Of a DNA stretch of 64,000 nt, positions 52,746 to 62,165 are shown in pieces. The DNA lies in NCBI GenBank assembly GCA_044226525.1, contig JBGAGV010000009.1, positions 62,001 to 126,000 on the forward strand. The letters run 5' to 3'. Numbering within the stretch: the first letter of the stretch is position 1; each line of letters opens with the position of its first letter. Source of the DNA: VFJQ01 sp044226525. GTDB lineage: Bacteria; Verrucomicrobiota; Verrucomicrobiia; Chthoniobacterales; Chthoniobacteraceae. The notes beneath the pieces are model-generated. The model saw only the letters and a list, made by a program, of their open reading frames with translations. It was not told the DNA's origin and searched no databases. The translations under genes were made by a program, and so were the position numbers.

Positions 52746-53207
52746 ATGGACGAAGGAGTCCGCCAACGAATCTACGATTATTTCGCCCATAAGGGGATGC
52801 GTCGCACCGTGCAGCGGGACGCCATCATCGAAGCGGCGTTCAGCACCACCGAGCACTACACTGCGGAGCAGTTGCTCGAGATGGCTCATCGCATCGAGCG
52901 CAGCGTGTCGCGCGCCACGGTGTATCGCACGCTGCCGTTGCTGGTGGAGTGCGGGGTGCTGAAGGAACTCGACTTCGGCAAGGACTACAAATTTTACGAT
53001 CCGAATTACATCGAGCACCCGGGGCATAATCACCTCATCTGCTCGGATTGCAGCAAGGTGGTGGAGTTTGAGGATCGCAATATCGACACGCTGGAGGATT
53101 GCGTTTCCAAGCGGCTCGGCTTCACGGCCACCACGAAAATCCTGCGGATCGAAGCGACGTGCGACGTGCTGCAGCGGACCGGCGAGTGCGCGAATCGCAA
53201 ACCTTGA
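52746..53207 (+). CDS. Fur-family metal-responsive transcriptional regulator
   Basis: 153 residues. The winged helix includes RRTVQRDAIIEAAFSTTEHYTAEQL (cut at the turn) and VSRATVYRTLPLLVECGVLKEL. The dimerisation/metal domain has PGHNHLICSDCSKVVEFED, with the His-His and first CxxC zinc or regulatory ligands. A second Cys pair is spread as C...C near the end (EATCDVLQRTGECANRKP) rather than in the standard CxxC. Which metal or oxidant it senses (Fur, Zur or PerR-like) cannot be decided by eye. Confidence 0.92.
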   Translation: MDEGVRQRIYDYFAHKGMRRTVQRDAIIEAAFSTTEHYTAEQLLEMAHRIERSVSRATVYRTLPLLVECGVLKELDFGKDYKFYDPNYIEHPGHNHLICSDCSKVVEFEDRNIDTLEDCVSKRLGFTATTKILRIEATCDVLQRTGECANRKP

Positions 53208-53284
53208 GTGACATCCCGGTGAAAGAAACGGGAGCAGGCTTGCGCGATGGCGCGGAAGCTGAGAACTAGGCGCTCTCCATTTTC

Positions 53285-54652
53285 ATGTGGCACGGACGTT
53301 TTTCCACACCTACCGCCGACCTTCTGCTTCGCTATAGCGAGTCGATCAGCTTCGACTGGCGCCTCTGGCGTCACGATATCGAGGGGTCGATTGCCCACTC
53401 CGCCGCGCTCGAAGCGGCGGGGCTCATCACGCCCGAAGAGCGCGCGAAGATCGTGGCCGGGCTGAGGGAAATCGGTGCGGAGATCGAGGCGGGAAAATTC
53501 GAGTTCAAGATGGAGCTCGAGGACATCCACATGAACATCGAACGCGAGCTGACGCGGCGCATTGGCGATGCGGGCGCCAAGCTGCACACGGCCCGTTCGC
53601 GCAACGATCAGGTGGCGCTCGATCTACGGCTTTATCTGCGGGCGGAATGCGATGCGATTTCCGAGCTGATCCGCGATCTGCAGAGGGCGCTGGTGAGTCT
53701 CGGCGACTTGAATCGCGAGATCATCATTCCCGGTTACACGCACCTGCAACGCGCGCAGCCGGTGTATTTCGCGCATCATTTGCTGGCCTACGTGGAAATG
53801 CTGGATCGCGACGCGGCGCGTCTGTCCGATGCACGCAAGCGGCTCAATGTGATGCCGCTGGGGTCTGGGGCGATCGCCGGTTCGACCATTCCGCTCGATC
53901 GCGAACTGGTGGCGCGGTTGCTCAGTTTTCCGGCCGTCACGCAGAACTCGATGGATGCGGTGAGCGACCGCGATTTTGCCGTCGAGACTCTCGCGGCGCT
54001 GGCGCTCATGGCGGTGCATCTGTCGCGCTTGAGCGAGGATGTGATCCTGTGGTGTTCGAGCGAATTTGCCTTCCTCACGCTGAGCGATGCCTACACGACG
54101 GGCTCGTCGCTGATGCCGCAGAAGAAGAACCCGGATGCGGCCGAACTGACGCGCGGCAAAGCGGGGCGGGTGGTTGGTTCGGTGGTGTCGTTGCTCACGA
54201 TGCTGAAAGGTCTGCCGCTCACCTACAATCGGGACATGCAGGAGGACAAGGAGCCGGTCTTCAACGCAGTCGATACCGTGAAGGTGATGCTTGAGGTTTT
54301 CGCCGGTATGCTGCGCGAAGCGAAGGTGAACGCCGACGTGTGCGCGCGGGCGGTAAGCGATCCCATGCTGCTGGCGACCGACATGGCCGATTACCTCGTG
54401 CGCAAAGGGGTGCCCTTTCGACAGGCGCACGAGCACGTGGGCCGGGCGGTGGCCTTGTGTGGCGAGCGTCATTGCGCGCTGCCTGAGCTGAAACTGGAGG
54501 ATTACCAGGGAATCTCGGCGGTTTTCGCCGCGGATGTCTTCGAGGTCTTCAATCTGCAAAACGCCATGCGCGCCCGCCGTGCGATCGGCGCCCCTTCGCC
54601 GGAAAATGTCGCCCTCCAGCTCGGACGCTGGAAACAACAACTCGGCGCCTGA
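53285..54652 (+). CDS. argH: argininosuccinate lyase
   Basis: Splits argininosuccinate into arginine and fumarate, the last step of arginine synthesis. The 455-residue length is normal. Superfamily motifs: MELEDIHMNIERELTRRIG, KLHTARSRNDQVALD, PGYTHLQRAQPV, and the catalytic signature loop TTGSSLMPQKKNPD. The ATG at 53285 begins MWHGRFS, the usual W-x-GRF start. The next gene begins 6 bases after its stop. Confidence 0.97.
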   Translation: MWHGRFSTPTADLLLRYSESISFDWRLWRHDIEGSIAHSAALEAAGLITPEERAKIVAGLREIGAEIEAGKFEFKMELEDIHMNIERELTRRIGDAGAKLHTARSRNDQVALDLRLYLRAECDAISELIRDLQRALVSLGDLNREIIIPGYTHLQRAQPVYFAHHLLAYVEMLDRDAARLSDARKRLNVMPLGSGAIAGSTIPLDRELVARLLSFPAVTQNSMDAVSDRDFAVETLAALALMAVHLSRLSEDVILWCSSEFAFLTLSDAYTTGSSLMPQKKNPDAAELTRGKAGRVVGSVVSLLTMLKGLPLTYNRDMQEDKEPVFNAVDTVKVMLEVFAGMLREAKVNADVCARAVSDPMLLATDMADYLVRKGVPFRQAHEHVGRAVALCGERHCALPELKLEDYQGISAVFAADVFEVFNLQNAMRARRAIGAPSPENVALQLGRWKQQLGA

Positions 54653-54658
54653 CCGGGA

Positions 54659-55402
54659 ATGAGCCGCCCATTCGACCCCGAACGGCGGGAACGGTTCGAT
54701 CAGGCTTCCACTCCTCGCGCGGAACTCGATCGAGCCGCGACGGAGCTGGCGGCGTTGAATCGGCGGTTTGGCGGGCATCGGCTTTTGCGCCGGTTTCTCC
54801 AGCGGTGGATGAATCCGGGGCGCTGTTATCGCGTGCTCGATCTGTGCACCGGGGCCGGGGATAATCCTCGCACCATGGTGCGCTGGGCGCGAGAGCGGGA
54901 GATCACGCTGCGCATCGATGCGGTGGATGCGAACCGGACGGTGCTTGACCTCGCGCGGGAGCGGAGCGCGGATTTTCCCGAGATTCACTACCTCCACGGC
55001 GATGTGCTCGGTGAGGCGCCGGGTGAAGGTTACGACCTTGTCCATTGCGCGCTGTCGTTGCACCATTTTTCCGATGAAGATGCGGCACGCCTGCTGGTGC
55101 GCTGTTCCGATTGCTCGAACCGCTGGGTGCTGGTGAGCGATCTGGAGCGGCATTTTCTCACCAGCATGGCCATCTCGCTGGCCACGCAGTTGATCTGCCG
55201 CAGTGAAGTGGCGCGACACGATGGTGTCATCTCCGCACAGCATGCGTTTTCCTTTCACGAAATGAATGTGCTAGCGGCCGCGGCGGCGTGGAAGAACTAC
55301 GGGCACGCTCGCTTCCTCTGGTGTCGGCAGGCGCTCTGGCTGGAAAATCGGGACCTCGGCGACATTCCGCTGGCCGATGCGGAAATGCCGAGCCTTGCCT
55401 AG
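54659..55402 (+). CDS. class I SAM-dependent methyltransferase
   Basis: 247 residues with motif I VLDLCTGAGDNPRTMVRWA, motif II IDAVDANRTVLDLA and the motif IV/post-IV region YDLVHCALSLHHFSDEDAARLL. The arrangement resembles small-molecule methyltransferases acting on quinone or polyketide-like substrates, but no substrate is evident. It begins 6 bases after argH, so the pair is probably co-transcribed, and a TPR glycosyltransferase follows 24 bases later. Confidence 0.82.
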   Translation: MSRPFDPERRERFDQASTPRAELDRAATELAALNRRFGGHRLLRRFLQRWMNPGRCYRVLDLCTGAGDNPRTMVRWAREREITLRIDAVDANRTVLDLARERSADFPEIHYLHGDVLGEAPGEGYDLVHCALSLHHFSDEDAARLLVRCSDCSNRWVLVSDLERHFLTSMAISLATQLICRSEVARHDGVISAQHAFSFHEMNVLAAAAAWKNYGHARFLWCRQALWLENRDLGDIPLADAEMPSLA

Positions 55403-55426
55403 CAATTCGGGCGGTCGAAAATCGCC

Positions 55427-57391
55427 ATGGCGTTTCTCACGGATCAGGAGCTTCTCGAACTTGGGTCCGCCCACCACCAGGCCGGTCGTTTTGCGGAGGC
55501 GGAGGTAATTTATCGACGGTTGCTCGGATCGTATCCGGGACATCCTGGGTTGTTGAACGAACTCGGTATCCTGGCGATGCGCTCGGGGCGACCAGGGGAA
55601 GCGCGGCAGTGGTTCGAGCAAGCTGTCGCAGCCGATTCGCAGCGAGCTGATTTTTTTAACAACCTCGGCATGGTGCTCGAAGTGATGGGCGAGTTTGCTC
55701 CGGCGGTGGTAGCGCTTGAAAACGCCTTGCGGCGTGATCCGAAGCTTGGCGCCGCGTGTTACAACCTCGGCAACGTGCGGATGAAACAGGGCGAGCTGAG
55801 CGTGGCGCGCGATCTGTTCCGCCGGGCACTGGAATGCGATCCGGCACACCCACAGGCGCATCTCAATCTCGGGCTCGCCTTGTCGAAGATGGGGCAATTT
55901 GACGAAGCGGTGGCAGCGTATCGCGCTGGCCTCGCGAGGGCTTCCGGATTTGCGCCGCTCTGGAACAATCTCGGCAACGCCTTGAAAAACCGAGGGGACC
56001 ACGATGGAGCGATCCATGCTTATCAGGCCGGGTTGGCGGGCGGAGCCGACGCGCTTTGCATCAACAATCTGGGCGACTCGCTGCTGGAGTCGGGCCGTGC
56101 GGCGGAAGCGAGCGAATGTTTTCGGCAGGCAGTCACCCTGAATCCAGCCCTGCACGAAGCGCATAGCAATCTGATCTTCAGCCTGCACCTCCTCCCGGAA
56201 AGCACTCCCGAGCAGATCGCCGCGGAGGCGCATCGCTGGTGGACTTTGCATGGCGAGCCGATTGCCGCGCAGCGACGATGGCATCACAACGATCGCTCTC
56301 CTGAGCGCCGCCTGCGCATCGGCTATGTTTCGCCGGATTTTCGAGCCCATCCCGTCGGGCGCCATATGCTGCCCATCGTTCGTGGACACGACCGGGAGCA
56401 GTTTGAAGTATTCTGCTACTCCGACGTCAACGCGGCCGACGAACTAACGACGCAGTTTCGCGAGTCGGCGGATCATTGGCGAGATACGGCGCGAATGACA
56501 GATGTAGAAATCGCGGACGCCGTCGCCCGGGATCGAATCGACATCCTCATCGATCTCGCGCTGCACACGCACGGGAATCGTTTGCTGGTCTTCGCGCGCA
56601 AACCGGCCCCGGTGCAGGTGACGTTTGCGGGATACCCGGGCACCACTGGTCTGGGAAACATCGACTATCGTCTGACCGACCGGTTTCTCGAGCCACCGGA
56701 CCTTTCGAGTGAGCAGGGTGCGGAGGAGCCGATCCGGCTGGCGGGCAGCTTCTGGTTGTTCGAGGGCGAGGCGAATGAGCTGCCCGAGCGTGCCGCCGAT
56801 CACAGGGTGGTGTTGGGTGGGTTGAGCAAGTTTACCAAGGTTAATCCGCGTGTCGTCGCGCTCTGGAGCCGCGTGTTGCGCGGCGTGCCGGATGCTCGCC
56901 TGGTGTTGCTCTGCCCGGAAGGAGAATCGAGGGAGCGTGTGGCGGCCCAATTCGAGCGCGAAGGCATTGCGCGTGAACGAATCGAGTGTGTGGCGCGTTC
57001 GTCGCGGGCGGAGTTTCTGGCGCTGCTCGGTCGCGTCGATTTGTTGCTCGATACGTTTCCTTACAACGCTCACACGACCTTGTGCGAAGCACTCTGGATG
57101 GGTGTTCCCGCGGTCAGCTTGGTGGGTGAAACTGCCGTGTCGCGCGGTGGCCTGAGCATCCTGTCCCAGGTCGATCTGGGTGAACTCGCGGTCTCGTCGG
57201 AGGATGAATATGTCCGCGTCGCCACCAGGCTGGCGAACGATCTTTCGGAGCTTTCCGGTTTGCGCACCGGGTTGCGGGAACGGATACAGCGGTCGCCTTT
57301 GATGGATGCAAGGGCCTATGTGCGCGAGCTCGAACAGCACTTTCGAGTGATGTGGCAGCGATGGTGCGCCGCGGAGGGGACGCGTTCGTGA
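55427..57391 (+). CDS. TPR protein with O-GlcNAc-transferase-like (GT41) catalytic domain
   Basis: 654 residues. Residues 1 to about 290 hold eight or so TPR units (LGSAHHQAGRFAEAEVIY, LGNVRMKQGELSVARDLF, LGLALSKMGQFDEAVAAY). The catalytic region matches the SPINDLY/OGT family: IGYVSPDFRAHPVGRHML, LIDLALHTHGNRLLVFARKPAP across two blocks, VQVTFAGYPGTTGLGNIDY and LLDTFPYNAHTTLCEALWMG, the last being the nucleotide-sugar loop. Bacterial members glycosylate proteins. Its stop overlaps the next gene's GTG start (GTGA), so the two probably act together. Confidence 0.9.
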   Translation: MAFLTDQELLELGSAHHQAGRFAEAEVIYRRLLGSYPGHPGLLNELGILAMRSGRPGEARQWFEQAVAADSQRADFFNNLGMVLEVMGEFAPAVVALENALRRDPKLGAACYNLGNVRMKQGELSVARDLFRRALECDPAHPQAHLNLGLALSKMGQFDEAVAAYRAGLARASGFAPLWNNLGNALKNRGDHDGAIHAYQAGLAGGADALCINNLGDSLLESGRAAEASECFRQAVTLNPALHEAHSNLIFSLHLLPESTPEQIAAEAHRWWTLHGEPIAAQRRWHHNDRSPERRLRIGYVSPDFRAHPVGRHMLPIVRGHDREQFEVFCYSDVNAADELTTQFRESADHWRDTARMTDVEIADAVARDRIDILIDLALHTHGNRLLVFARKPAPVQVTFAGYPGTTGLGNIDYRLTDRFLEPPDLSSEQGAEEPIRLAGSFWLFEGEANELPERAADHRVVLGGLSKFTKVNPRVVALWSRVLRGVPDARLVLLCPEGESRERVAAQFEREGIARERIECVARSSRAEFLALLGRVDLLLDTFPYNAHTTLCEALWMGVPAVSLVGETAVSRGGLSILSQVDLGELAVSSEDEYVRVATRLANDLSELSGLRTGLRERIQRSPLMDARAYVRELEQHFRVMWQRWCAAEGTRS

Positions 57392-58516
57392 GAATTGCTT
57401 TTGCCGACTTATCGGGCTGGGATTATCATGCCGGAAGCGTCGCGACGGTGCCTATTGGCGGATCGCAAAGTGCCGCGTGTCACCTCGCGCAGGCGCTGGC
57501 GAAGCAAGGGCACGATGTCTTTTTTCTCACGCACACCAGGGTGCCGGGAGTTTATGACCGGGTGTCGTGCCTGTCGTGGCATTCGACGAATCTGGCGCAA
57601 CTGGGCCAGTTGGAGTGCGATGTTTTTGTCTGCCTGTTAGGTGCCGGGGCCGGGGCGATGTTTCGCGAGGAACTCGGGCCTAAGACGAAGCTGATCCTGT
57701 GGACGCAGCACAGCTTTGACCAGGATTCGATCCTCGCGCTGCGGGATTCGAGTGAACGCGACTGCTACGACGGGTTTGCTTTTGTGAGCGACTGGCAGCG
57801 CGGCGAGTTTATCGAGCGGTTTCAAATCGATCCTCGCTGCGCTGGCGTGCTGCGAAACGCACCTTCGCCGTCGTTTCTCGATCTTTTTGCGAAGGGCGCT
57901 GCGATTCTTCCGGCCAAAGCTTCGCCGCCGATTCTGGCCTACACGAGCACGCCCTTTCGCGGGCTCGATCTTCTCGTCGAAGCCTTTCCCGGCGATCCGG
58001 GCTGCCATCCCTGGAGTGCGGCTGCGGGTCTTTTCCAGCATGCGCGTTTATCAGGTGGCGCCGGTGATGGATCACCTACAGAACGGCGCGCTCTATCAGC
58101 GCTGTCGCAGCACGCCGGGCGTCGAATATGTGGGTTCATTGCCGCAGCCGGCGCTCGCGGCGGAAATGCGATCGGTGACGATGCTGGCCTATCCCAATAT
58201 TTTTGCGGAGACCTCGTGCATCGCGGTCATGGAGGCGATGGCGGCCGGCTGCCATGTCGTGACCAGTGCCCTCGGCGCGCTGCCAGAGACGACAGCTGGA
58301 TTTGGGCGGCTGGTGAGAATCGAGCCGGATCGCCCGTCTTATTTGCGTGGGTTCGTCGATGCAGTGATCGAGGGGCTGCAAGAACACCGGAGTGGAAACG
58401 GGGAGGTGGAAAAACGGCTTCGCCGTCAGATGGACTACATGCACCAGCACGCCACCTGGGAGCAGCGAGCCCGCGAGTGGTTCCAGTGGTTGGAATCACT
58501 TTCGCTCCGCTGCTGA
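57388..58516 (+). pseudogene. GT4-type glycosyltransferase interrupted by a +1 frameshift
   Basis: Begins with GTG at 57388, overlapping the OGT-like stop, and encodes an N-terminal GT-B domain (VRIAFADLSGWDYHAGSVA, FVSDWQRGEFIERF). The frame then runs into nonsense after GLDLLVEAFP at about 57988. Removing one C from TTTCCCGGCG (57985-57994) joins it to the next frame, which continues FPAIRAAIPGVRLRVFSSM and ends in a proper GT4 C-terminal domain (NIFAETSCIAVMEAMAAG). The restored protein would have about 375 residues. Sequencing error, a true mutation or slippage cannot be told apart here. Confidence 0.8.
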
Positions 58517-58518
58517 AC

Positions 58519-61494
58519 TCAAGCCAGAGGCACTTCGATTTTCCGAAGCGGCTCAACCGGGAAAGTGCCTTTGCCTTCGAGGACAATCACGAGGCCATCG
58601 ATAGCGGTGTCGCCCTGATCGAGTTCGTAGTCGGAACTTGGGCTGGCGGGATTGTTGGTGAATGTGAAACCGGGGGCTGCGGTGTCAGCGCCGATGATCT
58701 GAACTTTCAGTCCGCTAATGCGACTCACCGCGTTCGTGGTGCTGAGCGTGTTGGCCTGGGTGCCATCGAAAACACCGCCGGTGTTGTAAACGTTGCCGGC
58801 GATGATCGCGGCGATCTTCTGCGCGGTGACGTTGGTGACAGAGCCGTTCAGCGTGATGTCGAAATCCATACCGTTGAAGCCCGCTTTTCCCGCGACGATG
58901 CCGCCCATGCCGGGGGTGGCGGCGTCTGGCGTGCTGGCGGGATCGACGTTGAATGCGGCGCCGAAGTTGCCGATCGCCGTGGTGGCGGGCAGCTTGATGT
59001 TCGAGACCGAGCCGCCGCGACCGGCGGTGCCCCCGGCGAGAGCGTCGCCGCCAACGCCCCCGGCAAGCAGTTGCACAAATTGACTGACCACCTTGAGGTT
59101 GACGCCGGTGACGCTGCCGCCCGCGCCCCCCACGGTATCTGAACTGCCGCCGCGTTGGGCGATGGTCACGAGGTTTCCCAGTTCGCCACTGAGACCGCTC
59201 ACACTGCCCCCTTTGCCCCCGGTGCTGTCGGGACCCGTGCCGCCGGCGCCACCAGTGGGGTTGCCGAGGTTGGGGCCGTTGTTGATGCGGATGAGCGAGT
59301 TCGGCGCGGCGAATTTGAGCGCGCTCACGTTGCCGCCGTTGCCCCCCTTACCGCCCTCGCCGCCAGCGATTCCGCCATTGCCACCATAGATGATCGCGGC
59401 TTCGGAAAAAGCGACGCGGGCGTCGAGGAAGATGTTGCTGACGGTGCCGCCGTTGCCGCCGCGTGCGCCGTCACCCGACGAGTCGCCGCCATTGCCGCTG
59501 CCGACGTAGAGGAAATTTGCCGCCACGAGGCCATGATAAGTGACCTTGCTCACCGCACCGCCATTGCCACCCGCGCCCGTGCCGCTGCCGCTGCCACCAC
59601 TGCCACTGAAGGCGCTGATAAATTCGGGCGTGCCAGCGGTTTTGTTGATCGTGATCGAGCTGACCGCACCGCCATTGCCGCCCCGGGTATCGCCGCCGGT
59701 GGCGGAACCTCCCGCGCCTGAATAGATCGAGACGAAGCCGGCTGAAGTGCCATTCAGGGTAAGCGCTGTCTTGCTGGCCGCGCCCCCGTTGCCCCCACCT
59801 TTGGCTCCATTGCCCCCGGCGCCACCGAGGAATTTGGCTCCATTGGCGCCGGTATCGGCAAGGCTGGCGGTGAAGCTGGTAAAGGAACCGCCGTTGCCGC
59901 CCTTGCCATCGGTGCTCGCGCCACCGGTCCCGGCCTCGGCCCGCACGCGGTCGGAAATGTCGCCTACCGTGAGGGTGCTGGCGCCGCCGATGCTGCCGCC
60001 GTTGCCGCCCGAACCGCTGAGGCTGCCGCCCCCGGCACCGGCCCGAATGTCGATATCCCCGCCGGTCGTTCCGGCGGTTAGTTTCAGACCAGTGATGCCG
60101 CCCCCGTTGCCGCCCTTGCCTGCCGCAGCCGTGCCGCCCGCGCCGCCGAAAAGATCCTGATCATGCTGGGTGTCGCCCTGAGCGATGGTTAGTTTGCTCA
60201 AGCGGCCGCCGTTTCCCCCCGCCCCGGTGCCTGCACCGTTCCCGCCATTGCCAGCCTCGAAGTCCGGGGCATAAAGGCCACCCAAGGCTTGGTAAGTGAT
60301 GCTGCTCAAGCTGCCGCCCGTGCCGCCTTTACCGTTGGTCCCGCCCGCGGCGTGGCCTCCGCTTCCGCCATAAAACCCGGCGAACCCAAAGGTCCCATCG
60401 GCGGTGAAATTGAGCTTGCTGACACTGCCCCCATTGCCGCCCTTGCTGGCACGACCTCCGGTGAGCCCGGCGCCCCCGGCACCGCCGGAAACGTAAAGGT
60501 AGGCGCTGGTGGCGGAGGTAAAATGGAGCGTGCTGCCAGTGACGGAACCACCGCTGCCAGCGGTGTCGCCGCCCCCTCCGCTGCCCGCCGCGATATGGGA
60601 AACATTCGCCGGCGTGCCCGTCTGGCTGGAGGTGATGTTCAGCCCCGACACGCTGCCGCCCGCGCCACCTTTTGAGCCGACCTTGGTCGAAGAGCCGCCG
60701 CTCCCGGCGATGATTTCAAACGCTGCCGGAGATTCAGTGAAGGTGATGCCGCTGAGGCTGCCGCCCTTACCACCTGCCCCGGTGCTGCTGGCAAGGCCGT
60801 CTCCCGCGCGGATAAGATCTGCCCCTACGGCCAGCTTGACCTTACCGATGCTGGCTCCCGCCGCTCCCGGTGCGAGGGCCGGGGTGAGCGTCTGCGCGGT
60901 GCCGACGCCGCCACTGTAGCTGACGAGTTCGCCATCGACGGCGGAACCAGCCCGGATTTCCTTCACGCTCTGCGCGCCCGCGACGGTGCCGATGGTGACG
61001 TTCGCGATGCTGCCCCCGGCGAGCAGTTTGCCAGTGACGTTTCCGCTGACGTTGAGCCCGGCGATATTTCCCGGAACCAACTGCGTCGCGGAAAAGCTGC
61101 CGTCCGCCGCCACCGCGGTGACGACCGAGCCATGCACGCTGCCGGTGATGGTGGCATTGAAGCCCGTCCCAACCGCGAGCCCGGTGATGTCGCCATCGCC
61201 TACGCCGGTGTTGCCGTCGATATCGGTGGCGAAGAGGATCGCTTTGCCGGCGAGGATCCTGGCATAGACGGTTTCACCAGTGTCCAGCACATGGTTGCCA
61301 TTCGTGTCGAGCACGACGGTGTCCCCTTTGTTGAGATGAAGCACGAGCCCGGCTCCGGTGGTGCCGGCAAGGGTGGCGTCGCTGACGCTGTTGCCGTCCT
61401 TGTCCACGGCGGTGAAAGCAGTGCCGCTCAAAAAGAATTGAGCGGGCGCGACACGATCTTCGAGGGGTTCGGGGCGGGGAAGGGAGGTGGGCAT
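58519..61494 (-). CDS. giant glycine-rich repeat protein with LEPR-XLL-like N-terminal motif
   Basis: 991 residues from ATG at 61494. The N-terminus has LPRPEPLEDRVAPAQ, matching the LEPR-XLL-type motif that marks large surface proteins of Planctomycetes and Verrucomicrobia. Next come two Ca-binding-like loops (DTNGNHVLDTGE, DIDGNTGVGDGD). From about residue 230 to 930 there are some twenty repeats of roughly 33-38 residues around GGxGGxxSxL, e.g. GGNGGSVSKLNF, GGTGGSLSSITY and GGNGGAVSSITI. The pattern suggests a stacked beta-helix. No classical signal peptide is seen. Its stop lies 2 bases from the convergent glycosyltransferase stop. Confidence 0.85.
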   Translation of the reverse strand: MPTSLPRPEPLEDRVAPAQFFLSGTAFTAVDKDGNSVSDATLAGTTGAGLVLHLNKGDTVVLDTNGNHVLDTGETVYARILAGKAILFATDIDGNTGVGDGDITGLAVGTGFNATITGSVHGSVVTAVAADGSFSATQLVPGNIAGLNVSGNVTGKLLAGGSIANVTIGTVAGAQSVKEIRAGSAVDGELVSYSGGVGTAQTLTPALAPGAAGASIGKVKLAVGADLIRAGDGLASSTGAGGKGGSLSGITFTESPAAFEIIAGSGGSSTKVGSKGGAGGSVSGLNITSSQTGTPANVSHIAAGSGGGGDTAGSGGSVTGSTLHFTSATSAYLYVSGGAGGAGLTGGRASKGGNGGSVSKLNFTADGTFGFAGFYGGSGGHAAGGTNGKGGTGGSLSSITYQALGGLYAPDFEAGNGGNGAGTGAGGNGGRLSKLTIAQGDTQHDQDLFGGAGGTAAAGKGGNGGGITGLKLTAGTTGGDIDIRAGAGGGSLSGSGGNGGSIGGASTLTVGDISDRVRAEAGTGGASTDGKGGNGGSFTSFTASLADTGANGAKFLGGAGGNGAKGGGNGGAASKTALTLNGTSAGFVSIYSGAGGSATGGDTRGGNGGAVSSITINKTAGTPEFISAFSGSGGSGSGTGAGGNGGAVSKVTYHGLVAANFLYVGSGNGGDSSGDGARGGNGGTVSNIFLDARVAFSEAAIIYGGNGGIAGGEGGKGGNGGNVSALKFAAPNSLIRINNGPNLGNPTGGAGGTGPDSTGGKGGSVSGLSGELGNLVTIAQRGGSSDTVGGAGGSVTGVNLKVVSQFVQLLAGGVGGDALAGGTAGRGGSVSNIKLPATTAIGNFGAAFNVDPASTPDAATPGMGGIVAGKAGFNGMDFDITLNGSVTNVTAQKIAAIIAGNVYNTGGVFDGTQANTLSTTNAVSRISGLKVQIIGADTAAPGFTFTNNPASPSSDYELDQGDTAIDGLVIVLEGKGTFPVEPLRKIEVPLA

Positions 61495-61557
61495 CGGGAC
61501 GGGTGGCACGCCCGCAACGCGCTCGCAATCAGGGAATCGTAAATGACCTGTTGTTTT

Positions 61558-61582
61558 CTGTGTCCGGCTTTCTGGGACACAG
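61558..61582. terminator. hairpin between thioredoxin-like and glycine-rich protein genes
   Basis: CTGTGTCC (61558-61565) pairs with GGACACAG (61575-61582) across a 9-base loop, perfect 8-base stem. It lies 52 bases after the thioredoxin-like stop on the minus strand. There is no T run downstream, so it may be an attenuator or mRNA-stability hairpin rather than a terminator. Confidence 0.35.
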
Positions 61583-61633
61583 CGTCGCGGACGCGGCGAT
61601 GGCCGGACGACCGATGCCGGATGACGAAGCGGC

Positions 61634-62059
61634 CTATGGCTTCATCTTCGCTTTTGCCTGGGCAAGGATGGCATTCCACTCCTCGGGTTTTTTGTAGCCG
61701 GAGCTATTGGCGAGTGCTTTGCCGTGCGAATCGGTGACCACAATGAAGGGGAGCATGTCGCCCCATTTCTCACGGCCGTATTTGCGCATGAACTCGCCGT
61801 TGGTTTTGGCGTCGTCCACGTTCAGGTCGGCCATGACGAACTGGTCGGCGGTGACGGCGATCTTGCCTTCGCTGATGGCCTTTTTGGTCGCGTTGCAATT
61901 TCCGCAGGTGGGGCGGCCGAGGAGGATGAAGCCCATCTTCTTGTCCTTCGCGGCGGCGCTGAGCGTCTTGCGCAGGTCGGTCTGGAGGGCCGGAGCTTCG
62001 GCGAAGGAGCGGGCGGCCAGGGAGGTGAACAGGGCGAGAAGGAGCAGGGTGTTCTTCAT
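61634..62059 (-). CDS. exported thioredoxin-like protein with CxxC
   Basis: 141 residues. Signal peptide MKNTLLLLALFTSLAARSFA, then a thioredoxin-like domain with GRPTCGNCNATKKAI as active-site CGNC (preceded by P-T instead of the usual W), DLNVDDAKTNGEFMRKYG, and the cis-Pro region MLPFIVVTDSHGKAL. It probably acts in extracytoplasmic thiol chemistry. It is divergent from the calpain-like gene with a 106-base gap. Confidence 0.82.
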   Translation of the reverse strand: MKNTLLLLALFTSLAARSFAEAPALQTDLRKTLSAAAKDKKMGFILLGRPTCGNCNATKKAISEGKIAVTADQFVMADLNVDDAKTNGEFMRKYGREKWGDMLPFIVVTDSHGKALANSSGYKKPEEWNAILAQAKAKMKP

Positions 62060-62165
62060 GGTGCGGCTGGAGCTGAAGAGTGAAAGGCTAGGAACCCACC
62101 CGAAGGTGTCGAGCGTGAAAAATTGACCACTGGTCCGAAATGCGCTTTTACGAGCGCCGATTTTT

